This document shows, in pieces, positions 1 through 6,695 of a DNA stretch of 8,878 bases. The DNA comes from Deltaproteobacteria bacterium (GTDB lineage Bacteria > Myxococcota_A > Polyangia > Haliangiales > Haliangiaceae). The first letter of the stretch is position 1; each line of letters opens with the position of its first letter. The notes beneath the pieces were generated by a model, which did not search any database, was not told the origin of the DNA, and saw only the letters and a program-made list of their open reading frames with translations. A program made the position numbers and the translations under genes. The stretch is from NCBI GenBank assembly GCA_013813945.1, contig JACCQV010000456.1, forward strand, positions 1-8,878. Direction: 5' to 3'.

Positions 1-31
1 GGAGCGTCCCCTGTTCCCCCTGTTCCCACGA

Positions 32-68
32 GTTATCCACACAGATCACGTAAGTCGGGAGCGTCCCC
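32..68 (+). repeat. Direct repeat copy 1 (TTATCCACA module)
   Basis: This 37-bp module matches 164-200 with five mismatches. It starts GTTATCCACACAGAT and ends AGCGTCCCC. Bases 33-41 read TTATCCACA, identical to the consensus DnaA box. Its right end runs into the 25-bp tandem repeat that starts at 53, so the two repeat families are interleaved here. Confidence 0.8.
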
Positions 69-102
69 TGTTCCCCTAGTCGGGAGCGTCCCCTGTTCCC
101 CT
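53..102 (+). repeat. Perfect 25-bp tandem duplication
   Basis: Bases 53-77 and 78-102 are identical. Each unit starts AGTCGGGAGCGTCCCC and ends TGTTCCCCT. A further related copy without the AGTCG start lies at the window edge (1-19). The identity of the two units points to recent duplication or slippage. Confidence 0.9.
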
Positions 103-120
103 GTTCCCCTGTTCCCCCCC
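90..120 (-). other. G-quadruplex motif on the minus strand
   Basis: On the plus strand, C runs at 90-93, 98-101, 106-109 and 114-120 are separated by three identical TGTT spacers. The minus strand therefore reads G7-AACA-G4-AACA-G4-AACA-G4: four G tracts of at least four with equal 4-nt loops, which fits the usual G-quadruplex pattern. The GNAT gene is transcribed toward it, so a read-through transcript would carry it as RNA. The motif is seen directly; folding and function are inferred. Confidence 0.7.
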
Positions 121-125
121 GCGCC

Positions 126-200
126 GGGGACGCTCTCAACTTGCGCCATCTACGGCGGCCAAGGTTATCCACACAGATGGCGTAAGTTGAAAGCGTCCCC
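126..200. repeat. Large imperfect inverted repeat (26-bp arms) downstream of the GNAT gene
   Basis: The left arm 126-151 starts GGGGACGCT. It is the reverse complement of the right arm 175-200, which ends AGCGTCCCC, with only two mismatches in 26 positions. The 23-nt loop (152-174) carries most of a TTATCCACA sequence. The structure begins 12 bp beyond the GNAT stop codon, so the GNAT mRNA could end in, or be protected by, this hairpin. On the minus strand no T run follows the stem (G-rich sequence does), so it is not a classical intrinsic terminator. Confidence 0.8.
164..200 (+). repeat. Direct repeat copy 2 (TTATCCACA module)
   Basis: Second copy of the module at 32-68, offset by 132 bp. 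Bases 165-173 read TTATCCACA. Its last 26 bp also form the right arm of the inverted repeat 126-200, so the cluster contains this sequence in both orientations. Confidence 0.8.
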
Positions 201-212
201 AGCTTCGGGCGT

Positions 213-1223
213 TCACTCGAGGGTGTCGAGATCGGCGTCGGCGCCCGTGTAGAACCAGCGCTGAGGATCGAGGAACCGGCGATCGCCGTCCTTGTGGATC
301 ATGCAGAGGAACGGCTTGGTGCCGCGCTCGATGAAGCCGGACTGCCACATCCGGCGGCGCCGCGCGTCGTTGGTGAACAGCTTGATGGTCAGTGACCGCG
401 CGCGCGTGCGATCGCCGGCGTGTCGGATGATGGCGTCGAGGCAGGCGTGCCACCTGCCCGGTACCGCGACGACATCGACGATGTGCAGCTCGTCACCGCC
501 GCGCAGCGACTCGAGTGCGCAGGCGCCGATCGGGCGATGATCATCGAGGATCACGTAGCCGGGTTCGCGTTGCGCGGGCGCGTCGCGGAACCGCCACTGA
601 TAGAACTTCGCATCGCGGATCGCGGCGAGCCGCAGATCGCGCTTCGCCTCCATCCAGACGGTGTCGACCCGCGGGTCGAGCTCCATCACGGGCTCGAGCG
701 TGGCGCCGCCACGGGGCCGGGTGGCGCGCGCGACGAGGTTGCCGACCACCGAGGGGCCGACGCGCAGCGGGCGCACGTAGCGCGCGACCGTGCCGAGCTC
801 GCGCGAGCCGCCGTGCTTGAGCGGGGTCAGGTTCATCGCGCCGGGTGCGCCGTACATGCAGCCGATCTGGTGCGCCGGCATCGCGCGACGCGAGGCATCG
901 TGGAGCAGCCCGCCGAGGCCGCGGCGCCGGAACGCGGGCCGCACGTAACCGTCGCCACCGAGCGCCGCGCGAACTTCTTCGCCATCGAGCCACAGCCGGA
1001 ACGGGAAGTACGAGGTGCAGCCCGCGACCTCGCCGGTCGCCGCGCTCGCGAGCCAGGTCAGTGCCGGACCACCGGGATTGGTCTCGTAGAGCCAGCGCCA
1101 GCGCGCCGCGACGTCGCAGCCGGGAATCATCTCGGCGATCAGGGCCTCGATCTCGGCGCGATCTTCGATCGTGGCCTCCCGGACAACGAAGGCTTCATTG
1201 CGTTCGTGCTTGGTAGCGACCAT
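213..1223 (-). CDS. GNAT-family N-acetyltransferase, polysaccharide-locus type
   Basis: A 336-residue protein expected to transfer an acyl group from acyl-CoA to an amine; the substrate is unknown. The N-terminal half is a GNAT domain (about residues 14-150). Its acetyl-CoA-binding motif A is at 94-107, with the Arg-Arg-Arg-Gly-Leu-Gly stretch at 99-104 matching the Q/R-x-x-G-x-G/A signature. A second GNAT-like half (about 195-310) contains the segment FYQWRF (207-212) and ends in RWFYTGADADLD. From memory, similar middle and C-terminal segments occur in tandem-domain GNATs of surface-polysaccharide clusters; no such cluster is visible here. The ATG at 1223 has no Shine-Dalgarno sequence but has TAGACT exactly 6 nt upstream. 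It is divergent from the methyltransferase gene across 70 bp. The family is reliable; the substrate is not known. Confidence 0.85.
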   Translation of the reverse strand: MVATKHERNEAFVVREATIEDRAEIEALIAEMIPGCDVAARWRWLYETNPGGPALTWLASAATGEVAGCTSYFPFRLWLDGEEVRAALGGDGYVRPAFRRRGLGGLLHDASRRAMPAHQIGCMYGAPGAMNLTPLKHGGSRELGTVARYVRPLRVGPSVVGNLVARATRPRGGATLEPVMELDPRVDTVWMEAKRDLRLAAIRDAKFYQWRFRDAPAQREPGYVILDDHRPIGACALESLRGGDELHIVDVVAVPGRWHACLDAIIRHAGDRTRARSLTIKLFTNDARRRRMWQSGFIERGTKPFLCMIHKDGDRRFLDPQRWFYTGADADLDTLE

Positions 1224-1229
1224 GGTCGA

Positions 1230-1235
1230 AGTCTA
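1230..1235 (-). promoter_or_regulatory. Candidate -10 box TAGACT of the GNAT gene
   Basis: On the minus strand TAGACT is followed by TCGACC and then the ATG. A start of transcription about 7 nt after the box would fall on or next to the start codon, implying a leaderless mRNA. I see no good -35 element at 16-18 bp. The spacing is shared with the methyltransferase and queC genes, which is the main support. Confidence 0.4.
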
Positions 1236-1281
1236 CGCCCGGACCTTGGTTCGGCTTGCGGCTCCCTGTCGTCTCACACGT

Positions 1282-1287
1282 TATGCT
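1282..1287 (+). promoter_or_regulatory. Candidate -10 box TATGCT of the methyltransferase gene
   Basis: TATGCT is followed by GCGTGC and then the ATG at 1294, so transcription would begin at or beside the start codon. TTGCGG at 1256-1261 resembles a -35 element, but the 20-bp spacing is too long to be convincing. The box lies 46 bp from the opposing GNAT box, so the two promoters may compete or share regulation. Confidence 0.4.
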
Positions 1288-1293
1288 GCGTGC

Positions 1294-2133
1294 ATGACCC
1301 GCGGGATCATCCGTGAAGCGCGTCGGCCTGCGGGCTGGATCGCGCCGGGACCGCAGCCGGCGGGGGCCCAAGGCCGGGAGGAGCTCGAGCCCGCAGCCGA
1401 CGAGGACCTGTGCTTCCTGACCGGCGACTGGCGCGTGTTCCAGAAGCTCGTCGGCCACCGCTGGAGCCTCGATGATCTGGTCACGGCGTGGATCGCGACG
1501 CGCCGCATCGATCCGGACCGGTCGCTGCGCGCGCTCGATCTCGGCTGTGGCCTCGGGAGCGTGCTCCTGATGGTCGCGTGGAAGCTCCCGCGCGCCGACG
1601 TTGTCGGAATCGAGGCGCAGGCCGATCGCGCCGAGCTCGGACGTCGATCGATCGCCTACAACGGTGTCTCCGAGCGGTGCCGGATCAGCGATGGCGATCT
1701 GCGCGAGGTCACCGGCCTCGGCGTGTTCGATCTCGTGACGGGGACTCCTCCGTATTTCCCGCGCGGCACGGGCACCGAATCCGCGAAGCCCCACGCCACG
1801 CCATGTCGCTTCGAGGTCCGCGGCGGTGTCGAGGACTACCTCGAGGCGGCGCAGCGCGTGCTCGCTCCGGGAGGCGAGATCGTGGTTGTGACCTCGGCGC
1901 TCGAGCGCGATCGCGTCCGCTTTGCGACCGCGGAGCTCGGTCTCCACCTGCGCGAGCACTGGGACATCGTCCCGCGCGCGGGCAAGGACGTCCTCGTGAT
2001 GGTGGACGTCCTCACCGCCGCTCCCTGCGAGAGCAGCGCGCACACCCTGACGGTGCGCGATCGGGCGAGCGCGTGGACGCGGGAGTTCCAGCTCGTCCGC
2101 GCCGCGATGGGCCTACCGACGGCCCCGCCCTGA
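1294..2133 (+). CDS. SAM-dependent methyltransferase, TrmN6 (YfiC)-like
   Basis: A 279-residue class I (Rossmann-fold) methyltransferase. The SAM-binding motif I, LDLGCGLGSV, is at 81-90; the acidic residue ending strand 2 is in GIEAQ (105-109); motif IV is GTPPYF at 150-155. The following HATPCRFEVRGGVEDYL stretch and the LAPGGEIVVV strand (190-199) match the layout of TrmN6, which makes N6-methyladenosine at position 37 of a tRNA-Val in E. coli. The motif IV Asn of the usual NPPY is Thr151 here, so the substrate could differ. An N-terminal extension of about 40 residues precedes the conserved core. The ATG at 1294 is chosen because an upstream in-frame start at 1171 would run through the divergent promoter region and into the GNAT gene. 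Its stop codon directly abuts that of the convergent M16 gene. The methyltransferase call is secure; tRNA as target is inference. Confidence 0.85.
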   Translation: MTRGIIREARRPAGWIAPGPQPAGAQGREELEPAADEDLCFLTGDWRVFQKLVGHRWSLDDLVTAWIATRRIDPDRSLRALDLGCGLGSVLLMVAWKLPRADVVGIEAQADRAELGRRSIAYNGVSERCRISDGDLREVTGLGVFDLVTGTPPYFPRGTGTESAKPHATPCRFEVRGGVEDYLEAAQRVLAPGGEIVVVTSALERDRVRFATAELGLHLREHWDIVPRAGKDVLVMVDVLTAAPCESSAHTLTVRDRASAWTREFQLVRAAMGLPTAPP

Positions 2134-4878
2134 CTACTTGTACTCGGGCTCGACGAGCTTGACGTCCTTGATGCCCGCCTCGCCGAACGCCTTGTCGAGC
2201 TGCGGCTTGGCACCGAGGAGAACGAACACCTCGTTGTTCCCGTCGAGCTCCTTGCCGATCAGCGCACGGACTTGCGCCGGCGACACCGCGGCGACCTGCT
2301 GGAGCAGCGTGTTGTAGTAGTTCGCCGGCAGATCGAACGTCGACATGAAGCCGAGGCGAGCCGCGAGCTCCGCGGTGACCGTCGACTCGCCGAGGAGGTT
2401 CGACAGGATCTTGCGGCGCGCGCGCACGAAGTCGATGTCGATCTGCTCGCCACCCTTGCGCAACATGTCGAGGCCTTCGCGCATCGCGCGGATCGATTCG
2501 CCAGCGCGCTCGGCGTCGACGGTGCCGCCCATCGTGTAGGCGGTCTGGCCCTTCCGCGCCGGGCGCTGTGCCTGCAGGCCGTACGTGGAGCCGAGCTTGA
2601 AGCGAACGTCACCCATGCGGGTGTTGATCATCTCCGCGAGGACCATGCGCGCACCCTGCTGCCCATCGACGCCTGCCGGCGCCGGGAAGCCGATCGCCAC
2701 GGTCAGCTGGGGCTCCTCCTTGCCGATCACCCCGATGTACGAGGGACCGGTGCGCTTGAACGCCGTCGGATCGACCGGCTTGTCGACCGTTCCCTTGCCC
2801 CAGTCCGAGAACACCGAGCGCGCCAGCGACTCGGCCTGCTTCGGGTCGAAGGCACCGACGATCACGAGCGTCGCGTTGCCCGCGCTGAAGTGCTTCTTGC
2901 GGAAGCTCTCGAGCGTGTCCTTGCCGATCTTGCCGACCGCCTCAGGAGTGGCAACGCCGACCCTGGTGTACGGGTGCTCGGGACCGTAGAGCGCCGTGAG
3001 CACCTGGCGCTCGAACTCGTTGCTCTGCTGCGCCGCCTTGGTCTTCATCGACTCACGCGCCCGCTTCTGCCAGCGCTCGATCTGTTCCTGATTGTACGAA
3101 CCTGCCGTGATCAGCCGCTCGAGGCCCTTCAGCATCACATCGAGATAGATGTTGAGCCCGCTCGTGTAGCAGGTCGTCGCATCGGCACCCGCCTGGCAGC
3201 CGACGTTGACGCCGGTCTTGCGGAAGGCCTCGGCGTCGATCGGGAGGCTGAGGAAGTCTGCGGCCGTCGAGGCGAGGTACGGGCTATCGGGGGCGATCGC
3301 CTCACCGACGTTGTTGAAGATCAAGCGTGCCGACGCGAGCGGCATCGAGTTGATCGGCAGCATCACGACGTTCATGCCGTTGCCGAGCTGGAATCGCTGC
3401 GCACCGACGAGCGCCTTGAGCTCGGCGGAGACCTTGATCGGACGCTTCGCTTCGCGGGGGTCGACGTCGGGCAGGGTCATCTGGTCGTGCGTCTTCGCCT
3501 CGAACTTGACCTTGGTGTTGCGCTTGTCGCCCTTGATGCCTTCCTTGTTCGGCTTGATCACGATCACGCGAGCCTTGTCGGGATCGATCCACTTCTTCAC
3601 CGCAGCCGCGACGCGTGCGCCGTCGAACTTCGAGATCTTGTCGAGCTCGTTGAAGATGTACTCACCATTCGAGTCGAAGTCGAAGTCCGAGAACTGAACG
3701 AGGTCACCGATCGTCTGCGTGCGCGCGCTCAGCGCTTCGAGGCCCTGGATGAACTCGGCCTTGCGCAGGTTCTGCCACTCCTCGATCTGCACGTAGCTGC
3801 CCTCGTCGATTCCACGATAGGCCTGCCGCGCCGCCTTGTTGACGAACTCGAGCGCCTCGTCGAGCTTGCCCATGCCCTTGAGCTCGACGGAGATGATGAA
3901 CACCGGTGCCAGCTTGCCGCCGAAGACCGCGGGAGAGACCGAGTACGCGAAGTCGTACTCCTGGCCCTTCTGTGCCGCCCGGATGAAGGCCTGACCGATA
4001 CCGAACTGCACGGCCTCACCCTCGGGCGTGTTCGACGCCGGTAGCGCCCATGCCACGTTGAGCACCGGTCGCTCGACATCGAGCTCGTACTGCTTGCGGC
4101 TGCGGTCGACCTGAACCGCGGCGACTGCGGTCGGCGGCGCGCTCACGCGCTTCTCGAGCTTGCCGAACCACTTCTGGATCGACGCGATGGTCTCCTCGAT
4201 CTGGATGCCGCCTGCGACGATCAACGTCGCGCGCTCCGGCGTGTAGTACTCCTTGATGAACTTGCAGGCATCCTCGAGCGTGATCGAGGTCAGCTGCGTG
4301 TCATCACCGCCGACCATCCGCTCGTACGCGTGACCCTTGGGATAGACCGCCGACAGGATCAGCTGCGGCATCTGGCCTTCGGCAGTGCCGGTGCGCTGGC
4401 GGATCTCGTTGCGAACGACCTCGCGCTCGCGAAGGAACTCGTCGTTCGAGATCGTCTGGCAGCCGTAGAACAGGCGCATCGCCTCGATCTTGAGCAGCGC
4501 GTCGAGGTTCTCGGCGCGCGCCGTCGTCATGTAGTGGGTCTCGTCCCAGATCGTATATGCGTTGAAGAACGTCGAGATGTCACCGATCGACTGCATGAGC
4601 GGCGGCGACGTCGGGCCGTCCGGCTTCAGGTTGAACATCATGTGCTCGACCAGGTGGGCGAGCCCTGCCTTGCCCGGGGGATCCTCCTTGGATCCGACCT
4701 CGTAACGGACATCGACCTCGACGAGCTGCGTGTTGGCGTCGGGCATCAACACGAAGCGCAGGCCATTCGCCTCCAGACGACCGCGCTTCTCCGCGTGCTT
4801 GAACGCCACCTTCGGCGCTTCGGGATTACACGCAGAAAGGAGCACGGCGGCGGCAATCGCCCACAAGGTCTTCGACAT
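2134..4878 (-). CDS. M16-family zinc metallopeptidase, two-half single-chain lipoprotein
   Basis: A 914-residue secreted peptidase of the pitrilysin/insulinase (M16) family. It begins with a lipoprotein signal peptide: MSK, hydrophobic residues 5-14 and the lipobox LSAC, with the lipidated Cys at 17. Asn, not Asp, follows the Cys, so in Gram-negative bacteria an outer-membrane location is expected. The N-terminal half carries the inverted zinc motif HLVEH (75-79); the third ligand is probably Glu158 in EREVVRNEI. The C-terminal half (about 485-914) repeats the M16 fold without HxxEH, as in other two-part enzymes, and keeps a TYG segment at 765-767 near the position of the family's substrate-binding Tyr. 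M16 enzymes usually cut peptides and small unfolded proteins held in a closed chamber. The start is set by the signal peptide; an in-frame extension to 5058 would bury it. It is divergent from the peptide transporter gene, which fits a role in peptide use. Confidence 0.93.
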   Translation of the reverse strand: MSKTLWAIAAAVLLSACNPEAPKVAFKHAEKRGRLEANGLRFVLMPDANTQLVEVDVRYEVGSKEDPPGKAGLAHLVEHMMFNLKPDGPTSPPLMQSIGDISTFFNAYTIWDETHYMTTARAENLDALLKIEAMRLFYGCQTISNDEFLREREVVRNEIRQRTGTAEGQMPQLILSAVYPKGHAYERMVGGDDTQLTSITLEDACKFIKEYYTPERATLIVAGGIQIEETIASIQKWFGKLEKRVSAPPTAVAAVQVDRSRKQYELDVERPVLNVAWALPASNTPEGEAVQFGIGQAFIRAAQKGQEYDFAYSVSPAVFGGKLAPVFIISVELKGMGKLDEALEFVNKAARQAYRGIDEGSYVQIEEWQNLRKAEFIQGLEALSARTQTIGDLVQFSDFDFDSNGEYIFNELDKISKFDGARVAAAVKKWIDPDKARVIVIKPNKEGIKGDKRNTKVKFEAKTHDQMTLPDVDPREAKRPIKVSAELKALVGAQRFQLGNGMNVVMLPINSMPLASARLIFNNVGEAIAPDSPYLASTAADFLSLPIDAEAFRKTGVNVGCQAGADATTCYTSGLNIYLDVMLKGLERLITAGSYNQEQIERWQKRARESMKTKAAQQSNEFERQVLTALYGPEHPYTRVGVATPEAVGKIGKDTLESFRKKHFSAGNATLVIVGAFDPKQAESLARSVFSDWGKGTVDKPVDPTAFKRTGPSYIGVIGKEEPQLTVAIGFPAPAGVDGQQGARMVLAEMINTRMGDVRFKLGSTYGLQAQRPARKGQTAYTMGGTVDAERAGESIRAMREGLDMLRKGGEQIDIDFVRARRKILSNLLGESTVTAELAARLGFMSTFDLPANYYNTLLQQVAAVSPAQVRALIGKELDGNNEVFVLLGAKPQLDKAFGEAGIKDVKLVEPEYK

Positions 4879-4885
4879 GGGGCGG

Positions 4886-4913
4886 ATCTTTCCCAATTGG
4901 CCGCCGTTTGCAA
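4886..4913 (-). promoter_or_regulatory. Candidate promoter of the M16 peptidase gene
   Basis: On the minus strand TTGCAA (4913-4908) lies 16 bp before AAAGAT (4891-4886), which lies 7 nt before the ATG. TTGCAA matches four of six positions of the sigma-70 -35 consensus; AAAGAT keeps the A2 and T6 of a -10 box but lacks the first T. The GGGAAAG sequence overlapping the box could instead act as a weak ribosome binding site about 9 nt from the ATG. Confidence 0.3.
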
Positions 4914-5021
4914 GCACGCACTCCTGGCCGATCGCGACCCAACGCCTCGGGGTGCGACGGGCGCGTGTCGCATTGGGGTTTAGAGCCAGTTTCAGCTCTC
5001 CCCTCCCGCGAAGGCTTGGGC

Positions 5022-5027
5022 TAGTGT
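5022..5027 (+). promoter_or_regulatory. Candidate -10 box TAGTGT of the POT transporter gene
   Basis: TAGTGT ends 9 nt before the ATG at 5037, so the transcript would have a leader of only a few nucleotides. The intervening CCGCCGGCC has no Shine-Dalgarno sequence. Farther upstream, AGAGC (4982-4986) and GCTCT (4995-4999) form a short dyad that could be an operator, but the arms are only 5 bp. No clear -35 element is visible. Confidence 0.35.
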
Positions 5028-5036
5028 CCGCCGGCC

Positions 5037-6695
5037 ATGGCAGACCGTGACCGCGCATTCTTCGGCCATCCGCTCGGCCTAGCGAACCTGTTCTTCACCG
5101 AGCTGTGGGAGCGATTCTCGTATTACGGGATGCGCGCGTTCTTGATCTTCTACCTCGCTGCGCCGCCGGAGCTCGGTGGCCAGGGGATGTTCGACAAGAT
5201 CACGAAGGATCCGAGCCCCGCGGCAGGCGCGATCGTCGGCATGTTCGGCGCGTCGGTCTATCTGCTCGGGTTGCCCGGGGGCTGGATCGCCGACCGATTT
5301 CTCGGTCAACGCAAGGCCGTCTTCGTCGGCGGCTGCGGCATCGCGGTCGGAAACGCCGTGCTCGCAATTCCCGGCATCGGCGACTTCTTCTATCTCGGCC
5401 TCGTCCTCATCGCGATGGGCACCGGCTTTCTGAAGCCGAACATCTCCTCGCTCGTCGGCCAGCTCTACAAGCCGGGCGATGCGCGGCGCGACGGCGGCTA
5501 CACGATCTATTACATGGGCATCAACATCGGCGCGTTCTTCGCTCCGCTGGCCTGTGGCTACCTCGCCCAGAGCGCCGGGTTCCGCAACATCCTCGTCAAT
5601 AATGGACTCGATCCGAACCTGTCGTGGAACTTCGCCTTTGGCCTCGCAGCACTCGGCATGGTTGGCGGCCTGATCCAGTTCACGTTCGGCCAGCGCTGGC
5701 TGGGTGAGGCCGGCAAGCACCCGACCGTCCCGACCGATCCGGCCGAGGCATCGCGCGACGTCCGCATCCTCCAGGCGATCATCGGCGCGATCGTGGTGAT
5801 CGGCCTCGTCGTCGTGTTCGCGAAGCCGTCCAAGGCAATGATCACCGAGACGATGGGCATCGGCCTGTTGATCGGCTCGGTCGCGCTGTTCTACGGCCTC
5901 TATCGCTCGGCGCGGAATGCAGCGGAGAAGCGCGGCATCCTCGCGATGATCCCGCTCTACATCGGCGCGATCGGGTTCTTCGCGATCTTCGAGCAGGCGC
6001 CCACCACGCTCAACATCTTCGCCGACTCGCTCACCCAGCCGGTGGTCCTCGGCTTCGAGGTTCCGTCGGCCTGGTACCAGAGCGTCAACGCGGTGTTCAT
6101 CGTGATCCTCGCGCCGGTGTTCGCGTATCTGTGGGTCGTCCTCGCTCGCAAGGGCAAGGAGCCATCGAGCGTCAACAAGTTCGCGATCGGCATGGTGCTG
6201 CTCGCATTCTCGTTCCTCGTGATGCTGCCGGCCGGCGACGCGCGTCCGGTCGTGACGAAGGTGCTCGAGGAAGGTGGCCCTCCGGTGATCACCGACCCGG
6301 GCCACCTCGTCAGCGGCGGCTACCTGATCGGTCTCTACTTCTTCTATACGATCGCCGAGCTCTGCATCTCGCCGGTCGGACTGTCGAGCATGTCCAAGCT
6401 CGCACCGGCACGCCTCGGCGGCATGGTGATGGGCATCTGGTTCCTCGGCACCGCGATCGGCATCTACCTCGCGGGGCGCGCGACCTCGATCTCGTCGGGC
6501 TCGGGCTTCGAGTTCCTGTTCGGGTTCCTGTTCGTCTGCTCGCTGATCCTCGCCGGCGGTCTGTTCGTGATCGCACCGAAGATCAAGCGGATGATGGGCA
6601 AGGACGCTGACGCATCGGCCCCGGCAGATCACAGCGAGAAGGTCGGGCCCGAGCCGCTGCCCGGCGCCAAGGCCACCATCAAGAAGGATGACTGA
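5037..6695 (+). CDS. POT/PTR2-family proton-dependent oligopeptide transporter
   Basis: A 552-residue inner-membrane symporter of the major facilitator superfamily that imports di- and tripeptides with protons. The diagnostic ExxERFxYYG motif is ELWERFSYYG at 22-31 in the first helix. The loop GGWIADRFLGQRK (81-93) is the MFS motif A. The PTR2 signatures are visible as YYMGINIGAFFAP (158-170) and ELCISPVGLS (441-450). Glu319 in FEQ (helix 7) and Glu441 match acidic positions linked to proton coupling and peptide binding in characterised members. Hydrophobic segments fit the 14 helices usual for bacterial members. A polar tail of about 35 residues ends the protein. The start is firm because the motif must lie near the N terminus. 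It overlaps the next gene by 8 nt and is divergent from the M16 peptidase gene. Confidence 0.95.
   Translation: MADRDRAFFGHPLGLANLFFTELWERFSYYGMRAFLIFYLAAPPELGGQGMFDKITKDPSPAAGAIVGMFGASVYLLGLPGGWIADRFLGQRKAVFVGGCGIAVGNAVLAIPGIGDFFYLGLVLIAMGTGFLKPNISSLVGQLYKPGDARRDGGYTIYYMGINIGAFFAPLACGYLAQSAGFRNILVNNGLDPNLSWNFAFGLAALGMVGGLIQFTFGQRWLGEAGKHPTVPTDPAEASRDVRILQAIIGAIVVIGLVVVFAKPSKAMITETMGIGLLIGSVALFYGLYRSARNAAEKRGILAMIPLYIGAIGFFAIFEQAPTTLNIFADSLTQPVVLGFEVPSAWYQSVNAVFIVILAPVFAYLWVVLARKGKEPSSVNKFAIGMVLLAFSFLVMLPAGDARPVVTKVLEEGGPPVITDPGHLVSGGYLIGLYFFYTIAELCISPVGLSSMSKLAPARLGGMVMGIWFLGTAIGIYLAGRATSISSGSGFEFLFGFLFVCSLILAGGLFVIAPKIKRMMGKDADASAPADHSEKVGPEPLPGAKATIKKDD

Larger units (their letters stand above)
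1..212. repeat. Composite non-coding repeat cluster at the left edge
   Basis: No convincing gene lies here. The stretch is assembled from reused modules: a C-rich unit GGAGCGTCCCCTGTTCCCC at about 1-19, 58-76 and 83-101; a module starting GTTATCCACACAGAT at 32 and 164; and an inverted copy of the end of that module at 126-151. All modules share the core AGCGTCCCC or its complement GGGGACGCT. The cluster begins at the window edge, so its left end is not visible. It looks like a dispersed intergenic repeat (REP/BIME-like) of the kind some genomes spread with Y1 (IS200-like) transposases; that origin is inference and no transposase is present in the window. Confidence 0.8.

Noticed and set aside
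1..120. CRISPR array
   Set aside because: The repeat units are contiguous or irregularly spaced and have no unique spacers of uniform length.
126..200. Classical Rho-independent terminator of the GNAT gene
   Set aside because: The stem is long with a 23-nt loop and is followed on the minus strand by G-rich sequence rather than a U tract.
1..212. Chromosomal origin of replication
   Set aside because: There are only two DnaA boxes, both within a repeat module, no AT-rich unwinding region and no dnaA, dnaN or gidA gene nearby.
136..453. Minus-strand open frame of 105 codons overlapping the GNAT end and the inverted repeat
   Set aside because: It is Arg/His-rich and overlaps the better-supported GNAT frame; its C-terminal end runs through repeat DNA.
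1171..1293. 41-residue N-terminal extension of the methyltransferase
   Set aside because: It would overlap the GNAT start and cross the divergent promoter region; the added residues look unlike a conserved domain.
2272..4044. Long plus-strand open frame (590 codons) opposite the M16 gene
   Set aside because: Its translation is dominated by Arg, Leu, Asp and Glu and shows no recognisable domain; the opposite strand encodes a complete M16 enzyme with signal peptide and zinc motif. It is a GC-bias shadow.
4879..5058. 60-residue N-terminal extension of the M16 protein
   Set aside because: It would place the lipoprotein signal peptide internally and overlap the start of the POT gene.
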